Below are positions 10,874-22,675 of a stretch of DNA of 64,000 nt, piece by piece. Each line of letters starts with the position of its first letter. Within the stretch, counting starts at the first letter, position 1. Origin of the DNA: Symsagittifera roscoffensis (lineage: Eukaryota > Xenacoelomorpha > Acoela > Convolutidae); the NCBI RefSeq assembly GCF_963678635.1, contig NC_087062.1, forward strand, positions 87,521,845 through 87,585,844, in the 5' to 3' direction. The notes under the pieces are model-generated. The model was not told the origin of the DNA. It made no database searches and worked only from the letters and a program-made list of their open reading frames with translations. The position numbers and the translations under genes were made by a program.

Positions 10874-11817
10874 ATCAATTATGTTAGTAGTTATTGCGCA
10901 ATTTTGTGATGATTTATCGAAATTCTCTTTTCACTGCTCAAAAATTATAGAAAGAGCAGCTTCTGGTAAAAAAACTCAATAGTAGCAAAGATTTAAAATC
11001 AAATTGTTAGAGTGTTAATGATAAGCGACTGGTTGAAAAAAATAAAATACCTTTAATTTGTTGAACAATTCCCAAGTTGAAAATAAACATGTGCTTCTAA
11101 TTTATATAATAAAAAATAATTTATTATATGATTCTAAATAAACAGAATAAATGTAGAAAATTGTGATAAAAAAGACTGCCGACAATTGTGAAAAATGAAA
11201 TTGATCAATTAAATAGTTTAAAAACCTGCATCTGAATTTTATTTGTTAGCAATATCTTTTTTCAACTAGAAAAAAAAAGGTGAGCTAGTTTAGAAGAAAC
11301 AATTGACAAGATACTGAGAGAAAAGCGCATAAAAGTTAACAGAAGTTTGCTCATCAGGGCAAACCTCTGTAAAAGTAGTCCCAAATTCACACAAATGTAG
11401 TTTTTTAAACTTAAACTCTGGAACTAATGGATTTCAGACGTATAAAAACGTCAAGCAAAGTAAAATTATCCAAATTTATCTGTAAAAAAAACAAATCCGA
11501 TCACAAATATCCGCATTTTTTCAAAAATCGGAACAATTAAAAATTGAAATTTTCTTCGAAAGTCAAAATTCAATTAAAACAGTTTGGACTGAAAAAATAT
11601 CGCAATACCTAATCTGACTTCAGCGGCGTTCGCACCAAAAGAAAAGCATTTGCACAAAGTTTCAGAGCATGAAAGTTTTGAATGGTTTTTATGCAAATCG
11701 GGATACATTAAGAGAAAATGCCTGTCGTAAGAGTTGCACGTGTTTCCACAAAAAAAAGGAGCCATGAGTTGCTGGTCAGTCAAATTTTGTCCAAATACTT
11801 TTTTATAAAAACGAAAA
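10874..11817. other. 3' flank of the SSUH2-like gene
   Basis: AT-rich, with no exon or repeat recognised up to the first tandem unit. The minus-strand ORF at 11574-11930 straddles the repeat boundary and looks incidental. Confidence 0.5.
11041..11046 (+). terminator. Candidate polyadenylation signal, SSUH2-like gene
   Basis: AATAAA lies 168 bases after the stop codon. In DNA this AT-rich, the motif is common by chance. Confidence 0.4.
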
Positions 11818-12489
11818 GTTAGATAATGTTTTAATAGGTTTTGACAAAAACAATAAAAATTTGCCTCAATCAGCTTTGGTCTATTAGCACCAGCAAAATT
11901 GTATAATTCTTTCTTGAAAAACACACACAAAAAAACAAAAATGTATATTTTATACTAAAACCTTTGAATCAATAGTGAGCGCTTACTAAACATTTTTTAG
12001 TATAATGATTCTTTAATTTTTGATTATGATAATCTTTAAACATTTTCCTTTTGTAAAATAAAGATACTTGGCGCTCAAAAACTACAAATTAATTCTTTTG
12101 TTTTCTATGTCACCAAAGCTGATTTTATTGGAAAACATTAATATTTTCTTGTTAAGCGGGGAGAGTGCTTTTAAATAATCGCTTAGCTCCCTCTGCGCCA
12201 AGAGGACGTGAGTAGTGGCAGAGAGGAAAAACCATTAAAAAAACCTCATCAATTTTCGTGATTTTTGTAAGTTAGGTTGTTCCTCGATGTTGAGTAACAA
12301 TATGCTACTCCACTAGCTTAAAACAAAAACAATTTTCAATTCAGATATTTTAAAAAAGTTGTCTCAAACGAAAAGTGAAAAAATTATATTCTTTTGAAAA
12401 GAAAAGTGTAAATTCTTTTGGAAGTTGCGAGCATCGGCTTCTTGGGGGAAGAAGAAGTCTGGCTGTTGGTGTTTGACGGATGAAGATTG

Positions 12490-12786
12490 TCATGTTCGTA
12501 TTTGTAGACGGGTCTCGTTGATCGTGGTAGTCTGGTGTGATTGTGTCAAGACTTCTGATCGATGCAATGATGTATCGATTTCGTTAAGTTTGGAGCGATA
12601 CTGCGTGCAGGGTGAAGTTTGATTTTCCGTGTGAAGTGCCAAGTGACTAGGATCTGTATGTGTAGTCAACATCGTCGAGATGGCCATTGGTCTGATTCCA
12701 AGGTTTTCCTTTGCTGCGATGTTGGGTCCATACTTTAAATCCTTTGAGGTAGTGACTTTAGGCAGCAAATCAAATAGATTTGCCAT
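12490..12786 (-). CDS. Hypothetical 98-codon ORF inside tandem unit (copy 1)
   Basis: Unrecognised. It reads MANLFDLLPKVTTSK at the start and ends NETRLQIRT. Open frame continues upstream of the Met through KPKKRAAKETTTQSHFNFG to a stop near 12857, so a longer open stretch of about 120 codons exists. It is identical in all three units (also 13577-13873 and 15109-15405). It lies downstream of the neighbouring retroelement's integrase on the same strand, so it may be the tail of that element's polyprotein. Expression is unproven. Confidence 0.35.
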   Translation of the reverse strand: MANLFDLLPKVTTSKDLKYGPNIAAKENLGIRPMAISTMLTTHTDPSHLALHTENQTSPCTQYRSKLNEIDTSLHRSEVLTQSHQTTTINETRLQIRT

Positions 12787-13576
12787 TCCGAAGTTGAAAT
12801 GTGATTGCGTTGTCGTCTCCTTTGCTGCTCGTTTTTTGGGTTTTACGAAACCTATACATACTGCATTTATCTTTTACATGTATAAATTTCTTTGTTAATT
12901 TTAGTTAGATAATGTTTTAATAGGTTTTGACAAAAACAATAAAAATTTGCCTCAATCAGCTTTGGTCTATTAGCACCAGCAAAATTGTATAATTCTTTCT
13001 TGAAAAACACACACAAAAAAAACAAAAATGTATATTTTATACTAAAACCTTTGAATCAATAGTGAGCGCTTACTAAACATTTTTTAGTATAATGATTCTT
13101 TAATTTTTGATTATGATAATCTTTAAACATTTTCCTTTTGTAAAATAAAGATACTTGGCGCTCAAAAACTACAAATTAATTCTTTTGTTTTCTATGTCAC
13201 CAAAGCTGATTTTATTGGAAAACATTAATATTTTCTTGTTAAGCGGGGAGAGTGCTTTTAAATAATCGCTTAGCTCCCTCTGCGCCAAGAGGACGTGAGT
13301 AGTGGCAGAGAGGAAAAACCATTAAAAAAACCTCATCAATTTTCGTGATTTTTGTAAGTTAGGTTGTTCCTCGATGTTGAGTAACAATATGCTACTCCAC
13401 TAGCTTGAAACAAAAACAATTTTCAATTCAGATATTTTAAAAAAGTTGTCTCAAACGAAAAGTGAAAAAATTATATTCTTTTGAAAAGAAAAGTGTAAAT
13501 TCTTTTGGAAGTTGCGAGCATCGGCTTCTTGGGGGAAGAAGAAGTCTGGCTGTTGGTGTTTGACGGATGAAGATTG

Positions 13577-13873
13577 TCATGTTCGTATTTGTAGACGGGT
13601 CTCGTTGATCGTGGTAGTCTGGTGTGATTGTGTCAAGACTTCTGATCGATGCAATGATGTATCGATTTCGTTAAGTTTGGAGCGATACTGCGTGCAGGGT
13701 GAAGTTTGATTTTCCGTGTGAAGTGCCAAGTGACTAGGATCTGTATGTGTAGTCAACATCGTCGAGATGGCCATTGGTCTGATTCCAAGGTTTTCCTTTG
13801 CTGCGATGTTGGGTCCATACTTTAAATCCTTTGAGGTAGTGACTTTAGGCAGCAAATCAAATAGATTTGCCAT
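13577..13873 (-). CDS. Hypothetical 98-codon ORF inside tandem unit (copy 2)
   Basis: Second copy of the ORF at 12490-12786, with the same predicted product. Perfect retention reflects recent duplication and is not by itself evidence of selection. Confidence 0.35.
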   Translation of the reverse strand: MANLFDLLPKVTTSKDLKYGPNIAAKENLGIRPMAISTMLTTHTDPSHLALHTENQTSPCTQYRSKLNEIDTSLHRSEVLTQSHQTTTINETRLQIRT

Positions 13874-14563
13874 TCCGAAGTTGAAATGTGATTGCGTTGT
13901 CGTCTCCTTTGCTGCTCGTTTTTTGGGTTTTACGAAACCTATACATACTGCATTTATCTTTTACATGTATAAATTTCTTTGTTAATTTTAGTTAGATAAT
14001 GTTTTAATAGGTTTTGACAAAAACAATAAAAATTTGCCTCAATCAGCTTTGGTCTATTAGCACCAGCAAAATTGTATAATTCTTTCTTGAAAAACACACA
14101 CAAAAAAAACAAAAATGTATATTTTATACTAAAACCTTTGAATCAATAGTGAGCGCTTACTAAACATTTTTTAGTATAATGATTCTTTAATTTTTGATTA
14201 TGATAATCTTTAAACATTTTCCTTTTGTAAAATAAAGATACTTGGCGCTCAAAAACTACAAATTAATTCTTTTGTTTTCTATGTCACCAAAGCTGATTTT
14301 ATTGGAAAACATTAATATTTTCTTGTTAAGCGGGGAGAGTGCTTTTAAATAATCGCTTAGCTCCCTCTGCGCCAAGAGGACGTGAGTAGTGGCAGAGAGG
14401 AAAAACCATTAAAAAAACCTCATCAATTTTCGTGATTTTTGTAAGTTAGGTTGTTCCTCGATGTTGAGTAACAATATGCTACTCCACTAGCTTGAAACAA
14501 AAACAATTTTCAATTCAGATATTTTAAAAAAGTTGTCTCAAACGAAAAGTGAAAAAATTATAT

Positions 14564-15024
14564 AAGTTCTGTTAAAAAAATCGTTGGTTAAGAACATTTT
14601 TATTGCAATTCTTAAAGAAATTTGTTTTCTTAACTATGAGTTATGTACGGATTACTATACCCATAGAGTAATTTCAGATAAGGTACACCGTCTGCTCGTC
14701 ACGCTATCTTATTTTCGGCCGGATAGATTCGTGCAACTTCTCAGTCTAATACCAATCTTAATCTTACTCTTACATCTCCTAGTCTCAATAGATCTAGTGT
14801 ATACTGGTTTATGCAAGTTAGTTTCTAGAAGGAGAACAACTGTATTCTAAGTTTAATTCAAATTGCTCAGGTGCTGAAACTACAAGTAGTTTCAGTACTT
14901 ACAAATAGGTCTAAATGTTAGTTATGGAATATGATTGGTTAGTTAAGAATTAAGAGAGTTTTAAATGTTTATTGGTTTAGAGAGCTTTTAGTTTTTATTG
15001 TTTTAATGTAGTGGAGGACGGGTG
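14564..15024. mobile_element. 461-base insert in third tandem copy (possible LTR remnant)
   Basis: Replaces 16 bases found in copies 1 and 2. A 39-base segment at 14912-14950 (core ATGGAATATG, then TTGGTTAGTTAAGAA) recurs in the same orientation at 24485-24523, on the far side of the minus-strand retroelement. The two could be remnants of its LTRs. The rest of the insert shows no match there, so this stays tentative. Confidence 0.45.
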
Positions 15025-15108
15025 GTGTAAATTCTTTTGGAAGTTGCGAGCATCGGCTTCTTGGGGGAAGAAGAAGTATGGCTGTTGGTGTTTGACGGAT
15101 GAAGATTG

Positions 15109-15405
15109 TCATGTTCGTATTTGTAGACGGGTCTCGTTGATCGTGGTAGTCTGGTGTGATTGTGTCAAGACTTCTGATCGATGCAATGATGTATCGATTT
15201 CGTTAAGTTTGGAGCGATACTGCGTGCAGGGTGAAGTTTGATTTTCCGTGTGAAGTGCCAAGTGACTAGGATCTGTATGTGTAGTCAACATCGTCGAGAT
15301 GGCCATTGGTCTGATTCCAAGGTTTTCCTTTGCTGCGATGTTGGGTCCATACTTTAAATCCTTTGAGGTAGTGACTTTAGGCAGCAAATCAAATAGATTT
15401 GCCAT
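15109..15405 (-). CDS. Hypothetical 98-codon ORF inside tandem unit (copy 3)
   Basis: Third copy, with the same predicted product. It lies between the 461-base insert and the integrase relic at 15880-16630, in the same orientation as the retroelement. That is the position expected for a polyprotein C-terminus. Confidence 0.35.
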   Translation of the reverse strand: MANLFDLLPKVTTSKDLKYGPNIAAKENLGIRPMAISTMLTTHTDPSHLALHTENQTSPCTQYRSKLNEIDTSLHRSEVLTQSHQTTTINETRLQIRT

Positions 15406-15525
15406 TCCGAAGTTGAAATGTGATTGCGTTGTCGTCTCCTTTGCTGCTCGTTTTTTGGGTTTTACGAAACCTATACATACTGCATTTATCTTTTACATGT
15501 ATAAATTTCTTTGTTAATTTTAGTT

Positions 15526-15880
15526 TTACTTTTGATTTGGTATTAATAGTTATCGCAAAATCGTTTTTGTATTAGTTTGGTTATTTTTAAAGAGTCGCTC
15601 ACCCTAGAGCAACTCTTGGCAAAAATAGAGTGTGGGTCACAAAGCGTGATGTGGCGCGGTGGGTGAGACCGGCTATAGAGCATGCTCAGGACGTCCCTCT
15701 GGTTGGTGAGGCCAGGAGTTGGGTATAGTTTTGAAGTCTCTTTGTGCAGAGTCTCTTTTTGTGTTCAACCTTTCTTTTCGTTTTGATTACTTAATTTTTC
15801 TCTCTTTGTTTTGGTTGTGTCCTTTTCTCGAAAATCAAATCTTTTGGTTTGGTTTTGTCTTTCGACTTTTTTGGGTTTTT
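15526..15880. other. Junction between tandem array and integrase relic
   Basis: A GC-richer patch at 15588-15725 (GGTGAGACC, GAGCATGCTCAGGACG) sits in otherwise T-rich DNA. It is present once in the window and does not resemble integrase sequence. Confidence 0.4.
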
Positions 15881-16630
15881 TTTATTTTGGTAACACTTGA
15901 ATGTAGATGGCATAATGTGATTATTTCAATATTAATGAAATCGGTGCCATTGTCTGTGACAAGGATTTCTGGTAATCTGAATTTCGCTATCCAGTGTTAA
16001 TAACGTGTTGTATATGCATAATAGGCATTACAATGAGGTACTGGGTTCAGTGCTACGTAGTGTGTGAATGCGTCAACTATGATCATTATATATGAGTCTC
16101 CTTCGGAAGAGGGTGATATTGGTCCTTTTGTATCGAATGAGATTCAGTGGTTCAAGTATAAACTTTGTCCTTTAAAATCTTGTTTTTTTTTCTATTCGCT
16201 TTTGATGTGGGTATCGTTTTATTAATTGACATGTTATGCAATCACTGCATAAAACTTTAATCCAAATTGGTGCATTTGGAAAGTAAAAATTTTTGTATGA
16301 AATTTGAGTATGTGCTTTCTGATCCTGCATGTCCGTTATTGTTAAGGAATTTGAAATGTGAAATGCTAGGAGTATCTTACTTAGTGGTAAACATAGTACT
16401 TTCAATTCTGATATTTGATATTCTAAAATATTAGTGTTCTCATTTATGGATGTTTTGTTAACTTTTCTAAAGTATCTTAGAAGCGTTTTGTTTCCTAGAA
16501 TTGTGATATCTGTTTTTATGGGTTTTGTTTTATAAGTGTGCCAAAACTTTAATTGTCTAATGACTGGGTCAAGATTTTGGTATTTTTGTAGTGGTTCAAG
16601 TGTTAATTTCTTTGTATTTGGTAGAAACAT
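15880..16630 (-). pseudogene. Retroelement integrase relic
   Basis: The upstream frame (16172-16630) carries an HHCC-type zinc region: a His-containing stretch, then LCSDCITCQLIKRYPHQK. After a stop, the core follows with IVDAFTHYVALNPV and LPEILVTDNGTDF, giving the first two catalytic acids. The part containing the last catalytic residue is not recognisable, so the 3' end is lost or diverged. Confidence 0.8.
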
Positions 16631-17093
16631 ATTTTCGATTTCTAACTTTGAAAGAGGTATGTTATCGAGGGTGTCATGGAGGTTGAAAACTTGATTTATT
16701 GTGTATTCTGGATCAGTATCTGGAGGTCCTGATAAATTTATGTTACCAGTTTAATTTTCTTTTTCTATTAAAGGGAATAGATCTGTCCTGTAGTTTGAAT
16801 ATAGAGTTTCCAAAGAAGTCTACTTCGTAGTGATTATTTTGGCAATCCAAAAATAATGGAAAGTGTTGTAAGTTATTTTTTTTGTGTTTGGTCAAGTTCG
16901 GTTTTTACTGCATATTTGCATTCTATTCTTGGTGACGTTTCATCTTTTGCCTGAAAAAACATATTAATCTGTGGTATTTCTACTGTTATTTTTCTTGTTA
17001 ATAAATCAGATTGTGTGTTTCTACTAAGTGTGTCTAGTAGTGCACGATTTTTTCCTGCTGTCCAAACTGTATGTAGGTTTGGGATTTTCTTTA

Positions 17094-17400
17094 TTATAAT
17101 TGAAATCTGTAAACTCTATGGTTTGCGTTTGATTTTTGTGTGAAAAGTAAAACTATAGGTTTATGGTGTGTAAAGAGAACTGTTGGATGTTTTGATCCAA
17201 GTATAAAAAATTCATATCCTGTGAGAGTGTATATTATAGCTGTGCACTCTCTCATAAGTGTAGAGAGTTTAAGTTCAGCTTGTGTAAATAGTCTTGAATT
17301 TGCTGAAATAAGGTTCATCTTATTTGTTCCACTGTGTGATTGTAATAATGCTGCGCTGATGCCAAAATTTCAGGCGTCGCATATAGCATTAAATGATTGA
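17094..17400 (-). pseudogene. Retroelement RNase H relic
   Basis: Contains RLFTQAELKLSTLMRECTA, then YTLTGYEFFILG and TVLFTHHKPIV, the typical gypsy RNase H run of RECLA-like helix, Y/F-rich strand and T-D/H-HKP. The normal Asp before HKP reads His here. A stop separates it from the RT piece. Confidence 0.75.
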
Positions 17401-17559
17401 TCTGGATTGGGAATGGTGTTTGATATTTGTTCAGTGAGAAGTGTTTTTATTTCTTCAAATCTTTTCTGATGTTCTGTTGTCCATTCAAATTTATTTTGCT
17501 GACTGAGAATATTAAAAAATGGTCTTAAATATAGTTGCATTTATAAACATTAATACTTC

Positions 17560-18459
17560 AAAAATTGAGCATTCCAAGAAATTCTAAAATTTTCTTTTTG
17601 TTTGATGGAGGTTGAAGCTTTGTGGTTGCGTCTATGCGGGATTTTAATGGAGTGATTGTATTTCCTTCGATAATATGTCCGAGGAAGTTTACACGGGAGA
17701 GAAAAAATGTGATTTATCCGGGGCTGCTTTCATGTTTCCTTTTAGTAGTATTTGATGATATTTTTCTAAGACATCAAACATCTAGTTTTTTGTCTGTGAT
17801 TGCATGAAAACATCGTCTAAATACGTTATTACGTTTTTACTGAGGATAAGTGGTCAAAAAACTTCACTCATGAATGCTGAGAACGCTGCTGGTCTTATAG
17901 AAATTCCATAGAAAAATCTATTAAATTCATATTGTTGGTTTCCAATGACGAATTGTGTTAAGCGTCGTGATTGTTCATCTGGTGGCGTTTGATTGTATGC
18001 ACTGTTCATGTCAGTGGTTATAAAAAAATTTTCAGTTTATCTTTGTGGGAATTAATTGAGTTGGTTCTATAGGCCAATTACTTTTAGATTCATTATGAGT
18101 GAATTGAGATATCTTGCGATTTTCTATAATGATTTTTAATGATTCTCCTTTAGCTAAAATAATAACGGGGTTTATGAATGTGTTTCTTTTTGGTTGTTCT
18201 TCTTTATTTAATGGAGAAAAATTTTATGTTGTTCTAGAATATCTAGTTGTCTGTTTAGTTTGTCTTGCAAGTGAATTGGGACTTTACCTGCTCGTTGCTT
18301 TTTGAAAATTGCTTCAGGTTTCAGAGGTAGATGTAGTGGTGAATTTACTTTTCCAACATCAAATTTAGATGTCGCGTAAACCATTGGGTATTTTAGAAGT
18401 AGTTCGGCTAGTTGTTCAAATTCTTTTTGTGTAATTCGAGAAGGTTGAAAACTGAACAT
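17560..18459 (-). pseudogene. Retroelement reverse transcriptase relic
   Basis: The N-terminal part (18208-18459) codes PLHLPLKPEAIFKKQRAGKVP and LNRQLDILEQHKI, the RT lead-in. The catalytic box VITYLDDVFMQ is at about 17800-17830 (the YLDD codons are 17812-17823). The connection after it reads SPVNFLGHIIEG-like sequence. Several stops and frame changes lie between, so the gene is broken although the active-site box survives. Confidence 0.8.
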
Positions 18460-18984
18460 TGCGAGGTTTTTGTTGTACCTTGTTGTATTTTGATATCTGG
18501 GATGTCGGTTTGAAATAAGGTGATTTTGTAAAAAAGTCTGTGTTTCGTTTGTTATCAGTTATTTTTTTTAAATGATAATTCTTCGTTAAGAATTGTTGAT
18601 TGACATATATTTAATAGTTGTACAATATTATTCACTCTATATGCCATTTCTATTGTAGGAGAAATTGTTGCATTAGTTTCACAATAACCTAGAAGTCCTA
18701 AAGATAATGTTTTTTTTTTATAAGGAGAATTATTGTATACGTGTAGTGAAATTATATCTGAATTTGTGTTTTTCGTGTATTTGATGGATGAGAATCTTAC
18801 TTTGAAAAATTTGTGAATCGGCTTAAGTTCAAGGTCTGACATATATAGCCGTTGTTTGTTCTGTTTCATGTTATATTGATGGATTTGATTTACTGAAAAG
18901 TTATATACATAACCTGTTAGTGGTTTCAGGTGTTTTCTTTCTTGGGTATATTTGGGGTAGAATTTTGAGAAAAATGGCGGTTGT

Positions 18985-19524
18985 TTATTTAGTCTTTGAA
19001 AAAATGTAAGTGATGAGTTTTTTGTTTTTGTGTATCTGTCTATTATGTATTATTCTGCTATTTAAAACATTAATAGTAGGAATATTTCTAGTGATAAATG
19101 GTATTCCAATAATATTGTGCTTTATATCTGTGATTTGGAATATTTGGTTGAAAGGTTTGGTTAAAAGTTCATTTTGTTTCATTGTTCGAGTGGGAATAAG
19201 GAATAGTTGGATTTTTCCAAAATTAGTTAAATTTGATCCTTGTGCTGTAGCTACTTTGCTTGAAGTTTTTGAGAGTATTAATTTTGGATGTAAAATTTGT
19301 ATTTCGTTCACGGTGGGAATGTTTATTATATTTGATTCTGCTCCTGAGTCTATTAAAAAATCATTTTCGAGGTCTGGTGATTGAAAATCTTTACTTTTTG
19401 GACTTTCTAAAAGAAGTGGTTTTATCCAAATTTTTTCTTTGGGTAGTTGTATTTTATTCGATGCGTTTTGATATATATTGATTGTGCTTGAACTTCCTTC
19501 GAGTTCTTTTTCAGTATAGTCCAT
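18985..19524 (-). pseudogene. Retroelement aspartic protease region
   Basis: An open frame with FLIDSGAESNII (the DSG active-site triad) followed about 90 residues later by HNIIGIPFI, the family's second conserved element. This block is open over 179 codons, and frame breaks flank it. Confidence 0.75.
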
Positions 19525-19904
19525 TATTTCTCGAATTTTATCAGGTTTTTGGACATTGTTGTTTTTATTTTGGTGGTAATTCGATTCTATTGGTTCTTCG
19601 TATTCATTTTCAATTGAAGCATGTTTATTAAAAGTGTATTTTCTTTTTCGTTCTCATCGTCTGTGGATTCTCAAGTTACGTGATTGAGGTGTAATTCTGT
19701 GGTTTTTGTGTTATCAATACCGAGAGGGTCTCATTGAGTTTCTTCAGTTGATTGTACTTGGTTAATTTGTCTTTGATGTTTAGGTGTACTACTTCTATAG
19801 TTTTGTTATGAATTCTGATATTGTATATTGTTTCTGTGTGGTGATTGAGAAAAATTTCTTAGTCGATTTGGTCAAATTGAATTTCGATTTTGAGAATTGT
19901 CACG

Positions 19905-20168
19905 TCATCTATTGTGATAATTATTAAAGTTTGATTTATTGTTTGTATAGTTTCGTAATCTGTTATTTTGATGTTGTCTGTTCCTGTTGCTTGAATAGTT
20001 TCTGTTTCTATTGTATGAGGAATTTCTAGAACGGTCGTTTGAACAATATCTACTTTGGGTGTTTGAGTTTGAACGATTTCTGCTGTAATTTGAGTAATTG
20101 TTTCTGTTTGAGTTTGATCTTGAATAATTATTTCGACATTGATTTTTTTTAAATGTTTGATCGACCAT
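19905..20168 (-). pseudogene. Asn/Ser/Arg-rich nucleocapsid tail
   Basis: Low-complexity sequence built from NR, SN and NYS repeats (for example NRNYSSNRNRQHQNN). It follows the zinc knuckle of gag, where basic Asn-rich tails are common. It is an RNA-binding tail by inference only. Confidence 0.5.
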
Positions 20169-20394
20169 TTCTGTTTGTGAGAAATTACGTGAATTTCTTT
20201 GATCTGGAGAATTCCACGATCGTTAAATCTGTAGGGTGATTATTGTCTAGAGACATTATAGTTATCAGGAAGTGGTTTTCCTGAACTATTGTTACTGTGA
20301 ATGTTTTTGTTTGGTAGATTTTGGTTTTTTTTTTCATATTTTGGTAAAACGATTTATTTGGTTGTCTGTGTTTTTGTGGTTTGTTCTGATTATC

Positions 20395-21368
20395 TTATTG
20401 TTTTTGTTTACATTCAACAATGCTGTGTCCGTATCTACGGCAATAGTTACACCATTTTTTGAAAGATGGTTTGCCTTTGAAATTTGGGTTTTTCTCGTAG
20501 ATATTATTAAATATTTGAGTGATTTTTTCAGCTAGGTCAGTGTCAGAGTCATGAAAATTATTCATTTGTGAAATAGAGCTTTGGATGTTATTTACAAACT
20601 GTAATTTTAAATTTTCTGTTTCTTCCAATTTCATAGTGATTTCGACTTCTTCTAGTTTATCTACTAGTTTTTTGAAGTCTATATCGGGTTCTCGAATTAA
20701 AGATGGATGTGATGCTCTCTTTTTTATTGCCATTTTGCGTAATTGAGGTGTTAGAGTCATCGTTAACATTTCTGTTATTTTTGTATCCTCATAATCATGT
20801 GTATCAAGGGAATATGCTTTCCTTACTAGTGTTTCAATTCTTACTGCAAGTTGCTTAATTGTTTCGTTTGGGATTCTACGAGTTTCATTGGATAAATTTT
20901 TTGGTGTTGTTTGTTTCTTGTGGAGTCAAACATTTTTGAAAATTCTTGTGTGAATCTTTTCCAGTCTGACTTAAGATCTTTAAGATCTATAGGTGAAAAC
21001 CTTTTTAGGGCTGCGCCATCAAGTGTGGCTTGGGTTAGAGCTGTGCGTCTATGTATCCAATTTTGATGAGGTGGTGTATTTACTGTTTCAGGTGCTATAT
21101 TTAAAATCAAATTTGCTGTGACGGCGTTTAAATCATCTTCTACGGAGTATTCGGGTTCTGTTCCTGTGAATGCCATTAACGATTTATTTGAAGAAATTGA
21201 GGATCCACCCATAAGGCATGGATTCTTTGTCATTTGTAGTGATTCTGCGGCATTTGGTATTTGAGAAAAATTTGTAAATTGAGTCATTGTTGTTTCATGT
21301 TGTTGTAGATAATAGGGTAGTGAAATTTCATTTTGCATTTGAGTTGGTTGGTAGTTTTGTGTATTCAC
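20395..21368 (-). pseudogene. Retroelement gag with CCHC knuckle
   Basis: The N-terminal frame (20841-21368) starts MNTQNYQPTQMQNE and includes NWIHRRTALTQATLDGAA and SDWKRFTQEFSKMF, a retrotransposon-gag capsid signature. After a frame change near 20850 the second frame carries LTPQLRKMAIKKRASHPSL and ends with a CX2CX4HX4C knuckle (CNYCRRYGHSIVEC). One frame break separates the halves. Confidence 0.8.
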
Positions 21369-21852
21369 TGGGTTTTGTGATTGAAAGTTATTATATAAGG
21401 TTGGTTGATGTCTTGTTTGCCTTTGTTCATTTCGTGTATATGGTTTAAAAAGATCTGGTCGATAGAAAGGATCTGGTTGATTGATGTTTTTGTGATGATG
21501 ATTTGTGTTAAATCTTTGGTTTTGTTAAAAAATTTCCTCATCTTCTAAGTAATGTGGTTGATTTCTAATATGATGTTGGTTTGCTATGTTTTTATTTTGT
21601 TGGAAAAAAGGATACTTTTCGCTATGATCTATTGTAGCTCGTGGCTGATCGTTAAAGAATACTGGCTGAGAAGCTTGTTGTGGTACATTATGGTTTTGTG
21701 ATTGATTTTGACTATTTGTTTTGGGGGTTTTGGTGTTTTGGATTTTTGGAAAAACCTATAGTTATGATTGAGAAGTTATTTCTAATCGATGTCTTCTGCT
21801 TATTTGTTTGTCTTGACGTTGTTAATAGTCTAAATGTTTGATAGTCCATTTG

Positions 21853-22290
21853 TCAACATTTTGGAATAACTGAAGGTTTTACTGTCGATTGTATAGTTGT
21901 TTGTGGAAATACTGTCTTTATTTTTTTTGGAGTTGTAAGTATTGGGTGAATCGGAGAAATGCTTTGTTGTGTTGTTGTTGGCATTGTTTCAACTATTTCT
22001 TCATTTATGAAAAGTGATGGAGTTTGAATATCTTGCTGTGTAAGATTTCTTGTTCCATTAAGATTTTCTTGGTTAATAAATGTAGAATTTAAACTATTAT
22101 TTCCTTTTCTATCTGTGAATATTGAATTATAGTTTATAGGTGTTGCATCAAAAGTAAGTGGAGTTATTCTAACATAAACTCTATTAATGGAAATTGTGGT
22201 GATTGCTTGACGTGAGATGTCAGCTGTTATATTAATAAAGGATGGATGAGACCATTCAGGGTCCCAAACATAGTATGTTTCGTCTGCCAA
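21853..22290 (-). pseudogene. Unrecognised ORF upstream of gag (A)
   Basis: 145 codons, starting ADETYYVWDPEWSHPSFINI and ending with a Thr/Pro/Gln-rich tail. No family resemblance. It has the element's orientation and A/T bias. It lies 5' of gag, where an envelope gene would not be expected. Confidence 0.45.
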
Positions 22291-22675
22291 TATTGCTTCA
22301 TCGTCTGAATTTTGTGGTTGAAAATTGTTTCTTCCTAATGATATCAGGTCAATGTTATGAACAAAAAATCAATTATAAACTATGCTAGTATGTCTTATAG
22401 ATCGTGTTTAACAATTTGTGATATATCGTTTTTTTGTGAAATTTTCACGGATTGTGTTTAAAAATTTTGAGAAATATTTTATTTCTTGTCTTACAGCTGT
22501 TTGCCGGAATGTTTAAGTTGGCGAGTCAGTTCGTGTTTCTCTCAGTTCTAATATGGATAGATAGCTATAACAAAAAATTAGATTACATCGTCTTTGAATA
22601 TGGAATTTGCTCTTTGTGAATTTTGGTGTTGTATAATTTTTATTGAGTCTGTAAAAACTTTTGAGAATTCTTTAT

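Larger units (their letters stand above)
11818..15525. repeat. Three-copy tandem array, 1.09-kb unit
   Basis: Copies begin at 11818, 12904 and 13991, each with GTTAGATAATG. Copies 1 and 2 differ at only a few positions: one extra A in an A-run, and a G for A at 13406 versus 12319. Copy 3 matches up to 14563, is interrupted by 461 bases, then resumes at 15025 and ends at about 15525. The near-identity points to recent duplication. The unit's right half carries a minus-strand ORF; the left half is non-coding. Confidence 0.95.

Noticed and set aside
21853-22290. Envelope gene of the LTR element
   Set aside because: It lies upstream of gag, has no signal peptide or membrane segment, and resembles no envelope family.
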